Shown here one piece after another: positions 50,672-58,465 of a DNA stretch of 64,000 nucleotides; position 1 is the stretch's first letter; each line of letters begins with the position of its first letter. Source of the stretch: Candidatus Peregrinibacteria bacterium Gr01-1014_25 (GTDB taxonomy: Bacteria > Patescibacteriota > Gracilibacteria > Peribacterales > Peribacteraceae); contig VMFU01000001.1 of NCBI GenBank assembly GCA_007376205.1, forward strand, positions 324,644 through 388,643. Direction: 5' to 3'. The notes under the pieces are model-generated. The model was given only the letters and a program-made list of their open reading frames with translations, was not told the DNA's origin and did not search any database. A program made the translations under genes and the position numbers.

Positions 50672-52000
50672 TCACAGCAGCACGCTGCCGAGGCCCAGGA
50701 AGGCGAGAAAGCCGAAGACGTCCGTCGCCGTGGTTACGAAGATGCTGCTGGCGACCGCGGGATCAATCCCCGACCATTTGAGGATGAGGGGGACGAGGGC
50801 CCCGAAGAAACCCGCGACGAGGAGGTTGATGATCATCGCGCTGCCCAGCACGACGCCCAGGAGCGGCGGACCGCCGACCGCGACGGCGACGGAGCCCGCG
50901 ACGAATCCCGTGAGGATGCCGTTGAGCATCCCGGCGAGCGATTCGCGGGCGATAATGTGACGCGCTTGCTGCCAGCGCAGATCGCCGACAGCCAGACCGC
51001 GAACCACCACCGCGAGCGCCTGCGTCGCAGCATTTCCTCCTTGCCCCGCGACGATCGGCATGTACACCGCGAGAATCGCCAGCCGCGTGATCGTGTTCTG
51101 GAAGAGAGCGACGACGGAGGCGGCGAGGAACGCCGTGCCGAGGTTCACGAGAAGCCACGCGTAGCGATGCTGCACCTTCATCCAAACTGAATCGAGAGGC
51201 TGCTCCTCCGCGTCGACGCCCGCGAAACGGAAGACGTCCTCGGTCGCCTCGGCGCTGGCGACGCCGAGCAGGTCGGCCAGTTGGATGACGCCGATGGGGC
51301 GCTGCCGATCGTCGACCACGCAGACGATATTGCTCTTGCTCCGGCTGATCTGCGCGAGCACGTGCTCGCGGTCGAGCGCGTGATGCACGATGGGGACCGT
51401 TTGCAACAGGTCGCGGACGCGGCGTTTGGGATGGGCGAAGAGGAGCGTGCGGTGCGGGAGATAACCGGCGACGTGGCCGTGGCTGTCCGCGGCGATAAGC
51501 ATCGGCGACTGGCCGTGGCCGCTGGTGTGCGCGTGGAGCGAACGCAGCGCGTGATGCACGGTCGTGTCCGCGTCGACGGTCAGGAAGTGCAGGTCCATGA
51601 GTCCGCCGGCCGTTTCCGCGCCGAACGTCAGGAGCTTGTCGATCTTCTTGCGCTTCTCGGGCCGCATGCCTGCGAGCACCTTGCCGCGGAGCCGCTCGGG
51701 CAGGGCTTGGAGCAGGTCGGTCGCGTCGTCCTCGGAGGAGAAATGCAGGAAACGCGAGAGCACGTCGTCGGGCAATGTGGGGAGGATTGTCGCGCGGGCA
51801 TGCGGCGAGAGATGCAAGGCGATGTCGGACTGCACCTCGGGCGGCAACAGCAGAAAACACCACCGCGCGGTGGGGAGCGAGAGGCGCTCGAGGAGCTGGG
51901 CGATGGGGTGCTCGTCGAGTTGCAGCAGGAGCATCTGCACTTCACGGCGCTGCTTGCGCCGCGCGAGAGTCGATATGCGCGACAGGAGTTTGTGCTCCAT
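50672..52000 (-). CDS. mgtE: Magnesium transporter MgtE
   Basis: Mg2+ channel in the cytoplasmic membrane. The 442-residue protein has the N-terminal superhelical domain (LLQLDEHPIAQLLERLSLPT), two CBS domains (about 135-255, with ETAGGLMDL), and a five-helix membrane domain with the family motifs MPIVAGQGGNAATQALAVVV and DPAVASSIFVTTATDVFGFL. The upstream spacer to the lipoprotein gene is only 27 bases, so no M-box riboswitch is present between them. Confidence 0.95.
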   Translation of the reverse strand: MEHKLLSRISTLARRKQRREVQMLLLQLDEHPIAQLLERLSLPTARWCFLLLPPEVQSDIALHLSPHARATILPTLPDDVLSRFLHFSSEDDATDLLQALPERLRGKVLAGMRPEKRKKIDKLLTFGAETAGGLMDLHFLTVDADTTVHHALRSLHAHTSGHGQSPMLIAADSHGHVAGYLPHRTLLFAHPKRRVRDLLQTVPIVHHALDREHVLAQISRSKSNIVCVVDDRQRPIGVIQLADLLGVASAEATEDVFRFAGVDAEEQPLDSVWMKVQHRYAWLLVNLGTAFLAASVVALFQNTITRLAILAVYMPIVAGQGGNAATQALAVVVRGLAVGDLRWQQARHIIARESLAGMLNGILTGFVAGSVAVAVGGPPLLGVVLGSAMIINLLVAGFFGALVPLILKWSGIDPAVASSIFVTTATDVFGFLAFLGLGSVLL

Positions 52001-52027
52001 CGCCCCAAGTCTACCTCACGACCCGCG

Positions 52028-52657
52028 TCATGGCTGCACCACATCCATCATCACCGCCCCGGATGCGATGTCCGGTTCCGAAGCGCCGCCGGAGAATTGC
52101 ATCGTCCGCAGCGCTTTCTCCGCCGCGGGCCAGAGCGTCTGCATCGCGCCTTCCTCCGTCACGAAGGAAGCGGTGAACAGGAGGTTGTGGCGCAGGAAAT
52201 ACGTGTCGCGCACGAAAGTTCCGTCTTTCTGCCGTATGGTCGTGCGGATGGCGGGGCGGTCGAAGAGCTGCACTTCCTCGTCCCCCAGCCACTCGTACTC
52301 CGCCGGCGCCTTGGCCTTGAGCGAGTCGCGGATGACGCGCAGAGCGCCGCGCTGCCACGTACCGTCGATGGGGACGGTGGGTTGCGATGGAATCGAGGGG
52401 ACGTACGCGGCGATGCCGAAAGCGGCTTTCGGCGCGAGCATGACGATCATGGCGTCGCCCGTTTCGACGGACATGGGCTGCCACCCCTTGGGGAACGCGA
52501 TGCGCATCTGGATATCCCTGTTGCGCAATGTGAACACCGCGCCCGTCGCGGTCGCATCGGCCGATGCGAGCGTCGTATACACCGGCGTCCGGCTCGTCTG
52601 GCAAGCGGAGAAGAGGAGCGTGGAGATGCCGATGGCAACGAGGGAAGAGCGCAGCAT
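52028..52657 (-). CDS. Lipoprotein of unknown function
   Basis: A 209-residue protein with a lipoprotein signal: MLRSSLVAIGISTLLFSACQ, where LFSAC is the lipobox and Cys19 the expected lipidated residue. The rest has alternating beta-type segments (NRDIQMRIAFPKGWQPMSVE) like PsbP/Mog1-type small domains, which is only a shape resemblance. It is upstream of mgtE on the same strand with a 27-base gap, so the two are probably co-transcribed. Confidence 0.8.
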   Translation of the reverse strand: MLRSSLVAIGISTLLFSACQTSRTPVYTTLASADATATGAVFTLRNRDIQMRIAFPKGWQPMSVETGDAMIVMLAPKAAFGIAAYVPSIPSQPTVPIDGTWQRGALRVIRDSLKAKAPAEYEWLGDEEVQLFDRPAIRTTIRQKDGTFVRDTYFLRHNLLFTASFVTEEGAMQTLWPAAEKALRTMQFSGGASEPDIASGAVMMDVVQP

Positions 52658-52705
52658 GGGGGGCCATACTACGTGCTCGTTCCGCTCGGTGCCAGCGAGT
52701 TTTTG

Positions 52706-52897
52706 TCAGGTGGCGATATCGCACTGGACGCTGTGACGGCGCAGAATCGCCTCGATGTCCTCGTGCATGCCGCGCTGCTGGAGCGCAACGAGTTGCCGCC
52801 GGACGTTCCACGGCAGAGAGGGTTCCGGCCCCCACAGGTCATGCTCCTGCTCGGCGGGGGCGGATGCCGCGGCGGAAGTGAAGGAAGGTGTTGGCAT
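52706..52897 (-). CDS. Possible small protein between dprA and the lipoprotein gene
   Basis: A 63-residue frame from the ATG at 52897 (MPTPSFTSAAASAPAEQEHD...). The C-terminal half, SLPWNVRRQLVALQQRGMHE, looks like a real amphipathic helix, but the N-terminus is low-complexity. The longer frame to 53029 overlaps dprA and is less likely. Kept as tentative because it fills an otherwise empty gap of about 350 bases. Confidence 0.4.
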   Translation of the reverse strand: MPTPSFTSAAASAPAEQEHDLWGPEPSLPWNVRRQLVALQQRGMHEDIEAILRRHSVQCDIAT

Positions 52898-53013
52898 AGC
52901 CGCGTCAGTGTCATGGAGGGGCAGACGATGGGAAAGCGCCAGGGAATGCGAAATACCTGGAGACGATGTTGATGCGAATGGCAAGAGGCGAATGCCGTCC
53001 AGGCGAACCCGCC

Positions 53014-54096
53014 TCATCGCCGCACCCACTGCCCTTCGCCAACGTTGCGCGCGGCGCCCGCGAGTTCCATGAGCGTCAGCGCGGCGTTTGCGCGGGGGGC
53101 GGGAACGTTGCTGGCCGCCACCACGTCGTCGAAACGTTGCGGCATGGTGGTGAGGGTATGCCAGATCGCCGCCTGGTCCGGGTCCGCGGGCGCTGCGGCA
53201 GTTGCGGGATGTGACGCGGGCGTGACGATGCGCAGTTCGGTCAGGACGTCGTCGGGCGCGGTGACGAGGCGCGCTTGCCCCTTGGCGAGGACGCCGTGGC
53301 TGCCCGCGTAGTTCTCATCGAAAATCTGCCCGGGGACCACGAAGACGTCGCGGCCGTCCTCGAGCGCGAATTCCGCGGTTTGCAGGGCGCCGCTGCCCGC
53401 GGGCGCCTCGAGCACGACAGTGCCCGCGCTGACGCCGGCAATGATGCGGTTGCGTGCGGGGAACGTATACGTGTCAGGCGACGCGTCCGGCGGCAGTTCA
53501 CTCAAGAGCAATCCGCCACCCTTCACGATGTCCCTCGAGAGCGGTCTATGTGACGGCGGAAAAATGTCGAGCAGGCCGTTGCCCAGCACGGCGACGGTTT
53601 TGCCGCCGCTACAGAGGGTTTCCCGGGCCACTTCTCCGTCGATGCCCAGCGCCAGGCCGCTCACGGTGACCGCGCCGGCGGCGACGAGCCGCGGTACGAA
53701 CGTCTGCGTCACCCGCTTGCCGTACGGGCTCATGCTCCGGGTGCCGACGAGCGCAATGCACGGTTGTCGCAGAAGATGGATGTCGCCGATGAAACAGAGA
53801 AAGACGGGCGGATCGGGAATGCGCCGCAGCTGCTCGGGATAGGCATCGTCATGGATCGTCAGCATCTGCATCCCGACGGTCGCGCAGCGTCTGATCAGGA
53901 GCGCCGCGTTGAATCCCTCGGCGATAACGAGCGCGCGCTCGATGGTGTCCTGGCGGCATCCCATTCCCCGCAGCATCTCCTCGCCGATGTGACGGCGGGC
54001 TTCCTTCAACGAGCCGAAAACTTCCATGAGCGCTTCGTGTCGTTCCCTGTTGAGGACGCGGAGCGAGAGCCAGAAAAGCGCGTCGGCATCGAGCAT
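53014..54096 (-). CDS. dprA: DNA processing protein DprA/Smf
   Basis: Loads RecA onto incoming single-stranded DNA in natural transformation. The Rossmann-like core has ALVGTRSMSPYGKRVTQTFV, VSGLALGIDGEVARETL, TVAVLGNGLLDIFPPSHRPL, SELPPDASPDTYTFPARNRI and VVLEAPAGSGALQTAEFALE, all DprA motifs. The N-terminal part is a SAM-like helical region (about 1-75) and the C-terminus a winged-helix-like segment. At 360 residues it is complete. TAGGCT lies six bases before the ATG, so the mRNA may be leaderless. Confidence 0.95.
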   Translation of the reverse strand: MLDADALFWLSLRVLNRERHEALMEVFGSLKEARRHIGEEMLRGMGCRQDTIERALVIAEGFNAALLIRRCATVGMQMLTIHDDAYPEQLRRIPDPPVFLCFIGDIHLLRQPCIALVGTRSMSPYGKRVTQTFVPRLVAAGAVTVSGLALGIDGEVARETLCSGGKTVAVLGNGLLDIFPPSHRPLSRDIVKGGGLLLSELPPDASPDTYTFPARNRIIAGVSAGTVVLEAPAGSGALQTAEFALEDGRDVFVVPGQIFDENYAGSHGVLAKGQARLVTAPDDVLTELRIVTPASHPATAAAPADPDQAAIWHTLTTMPQRFDDVVAASNVPAPRANAALTLMELAGAARNVGEGQWVRR

Positions 54097-54148
54097 GGCG
54101 CCAGCCTAGCAAGAGACGCCTGCGCAGCGAATTGCGAAACGCACCGAA

Positions 54149-54175
54149 TTGACAAAAAATGGCGAACCGTAGACA
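54149..54175 (+). promoter_or_regulatory. Promoter of the tRNA-Thr gene
   Basis: TTGACA (54149-54154) and TAGACA (54170-54175) with a 15-base spacer. Downstream, CGTTCC (54183-54188) and GGAACG (54199-54204) form a hairpin ahead of the tRNA, probably part of the 5' leader removed by RNase P. Confidence 0.55.
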
Positions 54176-54214
54176 CTCCCGCCGTTCCATGGCGACACGG
54201 AACGCACGGACTAC

Positions 54215-54289
54215 GCCGCCTTAGCTCAGTGGTAGAGCATCGGTATCGTAAACCGAGGGTCCGGGGTTCAAATCCCCGAGGCGGCTCCA
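54215..54289 (+). tRNA. tRNA-Thr (anticodon CGU)
   Basis: Complete cloverleaf: acceptor stem GCCGCCT/AGGCGGC, D-arm TAGCTCAGTGGTAGAGC, anticodon stem TCGGT/ACCGA with loop ATCGTAA giving anticodon CGU (reads ACG, Thr), T-arm CGGGGTTCAAATCCCCG, and an encoded CCA (54287-54289). The convergent minus-strand gene ends four bases later. Confidence 0.96.
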
Positions 54290-54292
54290 CCG

Positions 54293-55891
54293 TCACTTTC
54301 TTCTCCTGCTCATCTCCAACACTTTCAGCGTGTATCCTCCCGATCGCACATCCCATTCATGGGTGGAGGGGTAGATTTTCCGGAGCGCCGCGATGCCCCC
54401 CGCGTTGTTGACGTACGGATATTCAATGAAGAAAATGGTCTCCGGTAGCACCCGCAGTGCGAGGAAGGTTGGGGTGTTCATATAGAGCGGTTTTATCCAC
54501 GGGGAGGCGAAGACGCGCCGGAAAGACACAGGATCGACGGCGCCGCCAAATCCCAAGCCTGCGTTGGGATGTATTACGATGATCGAATTTCCCGTCGGCT
54601 GTATGCGTCTGTGCGCGTAGTCTTGCAGCACCGCGAGACGCATGTACTCGAGGTTGTAGACGATCTGGTCGCGGCCGTATCCGCAGCAGTGATCGCGGGT
54701 AGCCGGAGCCAGGGCATACAGCGCGTGGGAACCGAAGGGAAACATCCCGAAGAGCGCGCGAGAGACGGGGTCGACACTTCGGAAGATTGCGAGGACGGAG
54801 AAAGCGACGACGCCGGATGCAACGGCGATCCGCACGGTTTCGCGCGGGACGAGGTAGTGGAGCGCGGCGGCGAAGAGGAGCGCGTTGAGGCTGAAGACGG
54901 GCATCCAGTAACGCGGGTTGTGGTAGAGGTTGAACGTCGTCAGGAGGTGTAGTCCGAAAACGGCGAGGACGATGACCAGCAGCATGCCCTTGCCGTGGAC
55001 GAGTGTGGTCAGCGGCGGATGAGACAGGCGGAAAGCGAAGCGCAGCAGATACACGCTGGCCGCGGTGAGGACGATTGCGCTCGGAATCCACGCGAAATTC
55101 ATGAGGAAAATCTCCGCGAGCGTCATGAGCCATCGCGCGTCGGCAACGTTGATGTCCAGCAGACCCGCAACGATCTCCCGTGTGGATGTCGCCCCGATCC
55201 ACATCGGCGATGTGTTCTGCACGCCGGCGCGAAAGAAGAAGTAGAGGAAGAATTCCAGGGCGGGGAAGACGAGGAAAATCAGAATGCGGAGGCGGTTAAG
55301 ACGCTGGCGGAGCGTCCCTTCGCCGCGCGTGATGAACAAGAGCACGTACGCCACGACGGTCATGACGTAGAGCGCGACGCCCGTTTCCTTCGTGAAACAC
55401 AGGAAAAATCCGGAGAGCACGGCGGCCCACGTGACGTCGTAGAGCAGGGCCCACAGCAGGAAAATGAAGAAGATGACGATGCCCATGTCGGCGTTGAAAT
55501 TAACGACATTTCCGACGAACACGGGATGGAGTGCGTACAGGGCGGTGATCAGCGCCGCGAGCGCGCGGCTGCGCGGAAACAGAAAAAGAGTGCAGGCGTA
55601 GAAGGCGAGGATCGATCCGGCGCCAAGCGCGATGCTCAAGACATTGACGGCAGCAACGGAGCCATATGCGAGGTACTGCGTCGTGCCGAACAGCATCATA
55701 TACAGAAGCGACGGGTGGCCGTAGCACAGGAATTTCTCCATAACGAACCGTCCGCCTGTCGCGTTGAGCAGGCAGGAGAAGTATTGGTAACCGTCCCAGA
55801 TTGGCGGCGTGGTCATGAAGGGCGCCGTCACGGCGACGAACGTGGCTACAGGCAAGAGCGCCAGCCAATGCTTTCGCAGCAGAGCCATCAT
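54293..55891 (-). CDS. Polytopic membrane protein, glycosyltransferase 39-like
   Basis: A 532-residue protein with about ten membrane helices and a soluble C-terminal part, the layout of GT-C fold lipid-linked sugar transferases (PMT/ArnT/GT39 type). The first loop contains TPPIWDGYQYFSCLLN, with an acidic residue where these enzymes carry a catalytic Asp. FFIFLLWALLYDVTWAAVLSG, continuing into FFLCFTKETG, is also typical. No exact family can be assigned. It starts at the ATGATG overlapping the stop of tpiA (55888-55891), so it is translationally coupled to tpiA. Confidence 0.75.
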   Translation of the reverse strand: MMALLRKHWLALLPVATFVAVTAPFMTTPPIWDGYQYFSCLLNATGGRFVMEKFLCYGHPSLLYMMLFGTTQYLAYGSVAAVNVLSIALGAGSILAFYACTLFLFPRSRALAALITALYALHPVFVGNVVNFNADMGIVIFFIFLLWALLYDVTWAAVLSGFFLCFTKETGVALYVMTVVAYVLLFITRGEGTLRQRLNRLRILIFLVFPALEFFLYFFFRAGVQNTSPMWIGATSTREIVAGLLDINVADARWLMTLAEIFLMNFAWIPSAIVLTAASVYLLRFAFRLSHPPLTTLVHGKGMLLVIVLAVFGLHLLTTFNLYHNPRYWMPVFSLNALLFAAALHYLVPRETVRIAVASGVVAFSVLAIFRSVDPVSRALFGMFPFGSHALYALAPATRDHCCGYGRDQIVYNLEYMRLAVLQDYAHRRIQPTGNSIIVIHPNAGLGFGGAVDPVSFRRVFASPWIKPLYMNTPTFLALRVLPETIFFIEYPYVNNAGGIAALRKIYPSTHEWDVRSGGYTLKVLEMSRRRK

Positions 55892-56628
55892 GCGTTCCGC
55901 GCGTCGGCGATGCGGACCATGTCTGCGAATTCCGCGGGTTTCAGCGACGTTCCGCCGACAAGGAAGCCGTCGATGTCGGGCTCGGCAAGCAGCGCGCGCG
56001 CATTCATCGCGTTCGTCGAACCTCCGTAGAGAATGCGTACCGCGCCGCGCGCGTCGGTCGGCAGGAGCGAGCGAATGTAGGCATGCATCTCCTGCGCCTG
56101 CCTCGGCGTCGCCGTCTTCCCGGTGCCGATCGCCCAGACGGGTTCGTAGGCGAGGATAGGCGGACAGCGGTCGGCGGTCAGTGACGAGAAGAGTCCTTCG
56201 GGAATGGCACGGAGCTGTTTCTTCAGGACATCTTTCTCTTTCCCCGCCTCGCGCTGCTCGGCGGTCTCGCCCACGCAGAGGACCGGCGTCAGTCCCGCCT
56301 CGAGAGCGGCAACGACCTGCTCCGCGACGAACGCGTCGGACTCGCCGTGATCCCTCCGGCGCTCCGAGTGTCCGCAGAGCACGAAGCTGCATCCGGCCTC
56401 CTTGAGCATCGCCATGCTTACGTCGCCCGTGTGCGCTCCATGCGGCTGGGGATGCCCGTACTGTCCGCCGGTCACCATCTTCGCTCTGACGCACGCGGGG
56501 ATGTCGACCGGCGAGGGGAACACCACGACCTCGATGGCCGCATGGGGACGGTAGGGGGAGTCGGCGGCATCCCACCCTGCGGGCGGGGGGTTCATTTTCC
56601 AGTTTGCGGCGACAAGCGGCTTTTTCAT
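55888..56628 (-). CDS. tpiA: Triosephosphate isomerase
   Basis: Interconverts dihydroxyacetone phosphate and glyceraldehyde 3-phosphate. From the ATG at 56628 the 246 residues include AANWKMNP (Lys), VLCGHSERRRDHGESDAFVA (catalytic His), AYEPVWAIGTGKTATPRQAQ (catalytic Glu) and ILYGGSTNAMNARALL. Length is typical. The frame is open upstream to 56745 but the family start is 56628. Confidence 0.96.
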   Translation of the reverse strand: MKKPLVAANWKMNPPPAGWDAADSPYRPHAAIEVVVFPSPVDIPACVRAKMVTGGQYGHPQPHGAHTGDVSMAMLKEAGCSFVLCGHSERRRDHGESDAFVAEQVVAALEAGLTPVLCVGETAEQREAGKEKDVLKKQLRAIPEGLFSSLTADRCPPILAYEPVWAIGTGKTATPRQAQEMHAYIRSLLPTDARGAVRILYGGSTNAMNARALLAEPDIDGFLVGGTSLKPAEFADMVRIADARNA

Positions 56629-56635
56629 CAGGGAA

Positions 56636-56663
56636 AGCCTAGCAGGATGGGTATGTCCAACAA
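56636..56663 (-). promoter_or_regulatory. Promoter of tpiA
   Basis: On the minus strand TTGTTG (56663-56658) and TAGGCT (56641-56636) are 16 bases apart, and the ATG follows after seven bases, implying a leaderless mRNA. Confidence 0.5.
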
Positions 56664-56673
56664 GCCCGCGTGT

Positions 56674-56693
56674 GCATGAGCCCAGGCTCATGC
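56674..56693. promoter_or_regulatory. Palindrome TGAGCCCAGGCTCA between tpiA and rpiB
   Basis: GCATGAGCCCAGGCTCATGC is a perfect 20-base palindrome located between the divergent promoters of tpiA and rpiB. A near-identical core, TGAGCCTGGGCTCA, lies at 58433-58446 before the surface-protein gene. The symmetry suits a dimeric DNA-binding regulator. Confidence 0.5.
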
Positions 56694-56702
56694 GGCAAAA
56701 TC

Positions 56703-56730
56703 TTGCGCTTATGGCGTCAATAGGTACGCT
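56703..56730 (+). promoter_or_regulatory. Promoter of rpiB
   Basis: TTGCGC (56703-56708) and TACGCT (56725-56730), 16 bases apart. The ATG at 56738 follows seven bases after the -10 box, so the transcript may be leaderless. Confidence 0.45.
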
Positions 56731-56737
56731 TTCCGCA

Positions 56738-57172
56738 ATGGACACCCGCCGCGTCGTTTTGGCAGCCGACCACGCCGGCTACCCCCTCAAAGAGGAGGTC
56801 AAAGAGCACCTGGCGGCGGCGGGAATCGACGTCATTGATGTCGGAACATTCTCGGAGGAGCCGGTGGATTACCCGGCGGTCGTTCGCAAGGGGTGCGCTG
56901 CGGTGCTCGAACAGCAGTGCCCGGGAATCGTCTTCGGCGGGAGCGGCAACGGCGAGGCCATGGCGGCGAACAAGGTGCAGGGGATTCGCGCAGCGCTTTG
57001 CTATTCCGCGGAAATCGCCCGTCTTGCCCGTGCGCACAATGACGCGAACGTGATGAGCATCGGCGGGCGTTTTACGGCTCCGGAACTGGCGAAGGAGATG
57101 GTCGACGTTTTTCTCAAAACGCCGTTTGAAGGCGGCCGGCACGCCGATCGCATCCGCGATATCGAATCCTGA
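56738..57172 (+). CDS. rpiB: Ribose-5-phosphate isomerase B
   Basis: Interconverts ribose 5-phosphate and ribulose 5-phosphate. The 144-residue protein begins RRVVLAADHAGYPLKEEVKE and has VDYPAVVRKGCAAVLE, IVFGGSGNGEAMAANKVQGI and ARAHNDANVMSIGGR, the RpiB/LacAB signature. A Ser replaces the usual catalytic Cys in the FGGSGNG loop (family: CGTG or GGSG), a known RpiB variant. It forms an operon with rpe nine bases downstream, in the non-oxidative pentose phosphate pathway. Confidence 0.94.
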   Translation: MDTRRVVLAADHAGYPLKEEVKEHLAAAGIDVIDVGTFSEEPVDYPAVVRKGCAAVLEQQCPGIVFGGSGNGEAMAANKVQGIRAALCYSAEIARLARAHNDANVMSIGGRFTAPELAKEMVDVFLKTPFEGGRHADRIRDIES

Positions 57173-57181
57173 TTCCCACGC

Positions 57182-57835
57182 ATGACTCCTCGTCCCGTCC
57201 TCATCGCGCCTTCGATTCTCTCCGCGGATCTGGCCCGCCTGCAGGACGAAATCGACACGATTGAACAGCACGCCGACTGGCTGCAAATCGACGTCATGGA
57301 CGGGCATTTCGTGCCCAATTTGAGTTTCGGTGCACCGGTCATACGGTGCCTGAAAACGAAGCTATTGCTGGATGTACACCTGATGGTCACCAACCCCGCG
57401 GACCGCATCGACGAGTGCCTCGCCGCCGGTGCCAAGCACATCACGTTCCACGCCGAAGCCGTGGGCTCGGAGCGAGACCGCAACGTCTTGATCGCTCGCA
57501 TCCGCGAGGGGGGGGCGACGGCGGGAATCGCGGTCAATCCCAAAACCGGCATCGATGCGATTGATGACGTTGTGGGAGCTCTCGATCTGGTGCTGGTCAT
57601 GTCCGTAGAGCCGGGATTCGGCGGGCAGGAATTTTTGCCCGAGGTTCTGGAGAAGGTCCGCCTGCTCCGCAAGCGCTCGCCCGGACTTATGATTCAGATG
57701 GATGGCGGCATCAACGAGAAAAACGCCCGCCTGTGTGTCGAGGCCGGCGCGAATAATCTCGTCGCCGGCCATTGCATTTTTTCGGCTAAAGATAGGGCTA
57801 GAGCCATTACAACGCTTCGCAATGTATGCGCATGA
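57182..57835 (+). CDS. rpe: Ribulose-phosphate 3-epimerase
   Basis: Interconverts ribulose 5-phosphate and xylulose 5-phosphate. The 217-residue TIM barrel has IAPSILSADLARLQDEID, LQIDVMDGHFVPNLSFG, LLLDVHLMVTNP, VLVMSVEPGFGGQEFLPEVL and IQMDGGINEKNARLCVEAGA, with the metal-binding His and Asp residues in place. It follows rpiB directly and its stop overlaps the next start (ATGA). Confidence 0.96.
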   Translation: MTPRPVLIAPSILSADLARLQDEIDTIEQHADWLQIDVMDGHFVPNLSFGAPVIRCLKTKLLLDVHLMVTNPADRIDECLAAGAKHITFHAEAVGSERDRNVLIARIREGGATAGIAVNPKTGIDAIDDVVGALDLVLVMSVEPGFGGQEFLPEVLEKVRLLRKRSPGLMIQMDGGINEKNARLCVEAGANNLVAGHCIFSAKDRARAITTLRNVCA

Positions 57836-58311
57836 AAGTGCTCAACGTTGGCCTATGGATCTGCTGTGTGGCCATGGGGATCGTGATTGTCGTTGCACTG
57901 GCCAATCCGAATTTTCGCATGGGTAAGGGCTCGACGATTATCCTGGCTGGCCCCGGTGAGACGGTAGAGATTGGCATCGAAATCGCCAGAACACCGCGGG
58001 AGCGGGAGCGGGGTCTGATGGAACGGGCGGCGCTGCCGGAGGATCACGGCATGCTCTTCGTGTTTTCCGAAGGAGCATCCATCCAGCAATTCTGGATGAA
58101 GAACACACTGATTCCCCTCGATATCCTGTTCTTCACAGCCGATGGATCGCTGGTTTCAACCACAACGATGACCCCCTGCAAGGCCGATCCCTGCCCGCTC
58201 TACCCGTCGCGCGCCCCCGCAGCCTACGCTTTGGAGGTGCCCGCAGGCTTTGTTGCGCGTCATGGCATCGACCGGGGATGGAGATTGACTATCCCGGAAG
58301 GCGGGTTTTAA
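57832..58311 (+). CDS. DUF192 family membrane-anchored protein
   Basis: A 159-residue member of the DUF192 family, whose function is unknown. An N-terminal hydrophobic segment (LNVGLWICCVAMGIVIVVAL) serves as signal or anchor. The domain follows with IEIARTPRERERGLMERAAL, MLFVFSEGASIQQFWMKNTL and IPLDILFFTADGSLVS, the standard DUF192 blocks. The ATG at 57832 overlaps the rpe stop; an ATG two codons earlier (57826) is also in frame. Confidence 0.9.
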   Translation: MKVLNVGLWICCVAMGIVIVVALANPNFRMGKGSTIILAGPGETVEIGIEIARTPRERERGLMERAALPEDHGMLFVFSEGASIQQFWMKNTLIPLDILFFTADGSLVSTTTMTPCKADPCPLYPSRAPAAYALEVPAGFVARHGIDRGWRLTIPEGGF

Positions 58312-58386
58312 TCATTTTAACCAGCACCACGAAAGCAGCGGTTTCAGTGACAGACCGAGTCCCCAGACCTAGCCCGACGGTTTCGC

Positions 58387-58415
58387 TTCACTTTGGGGTT
58401 TCTCTGTGGTAGAAT
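58387..58415 (+). promoter_or_regulatory. Promoter of the giant surface-protein gene
   Basis: TTCACT (58387-58392) and TAGAAT (58410-58415) are 17 bases apart. The leader of about 45 bases contains the palindrome TGAGCCTGGGCTCA (58433-58446). Confidence 0.5.
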
Positions 58416-58432
58416 AAATAGATTTCCTGCGA

Positions 58433-58446
58433 TGAGCCTGGGCTCA
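58433..58446. promoter_or_regulatory. Palindrome TGAGCCTGGGCTCA before the surface-protein gene
   Basis: A 14-base palindrome matching the one at 56677-56690 at all but two central positions. It lies between the predicted start site and the ATG at 58466, where a bound protein or an RNA hairpin could block expression. Confidence 0.45.
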
Positions 58447-58465
58447 CGCCGGGAAAAACACTCAC

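Noticed and set aside
52001..52027. M-box riboswitch before mgtE
   Set aside because: Only 27 bases separate mgtE from the upstream lipoprotein gene, too short for the element.
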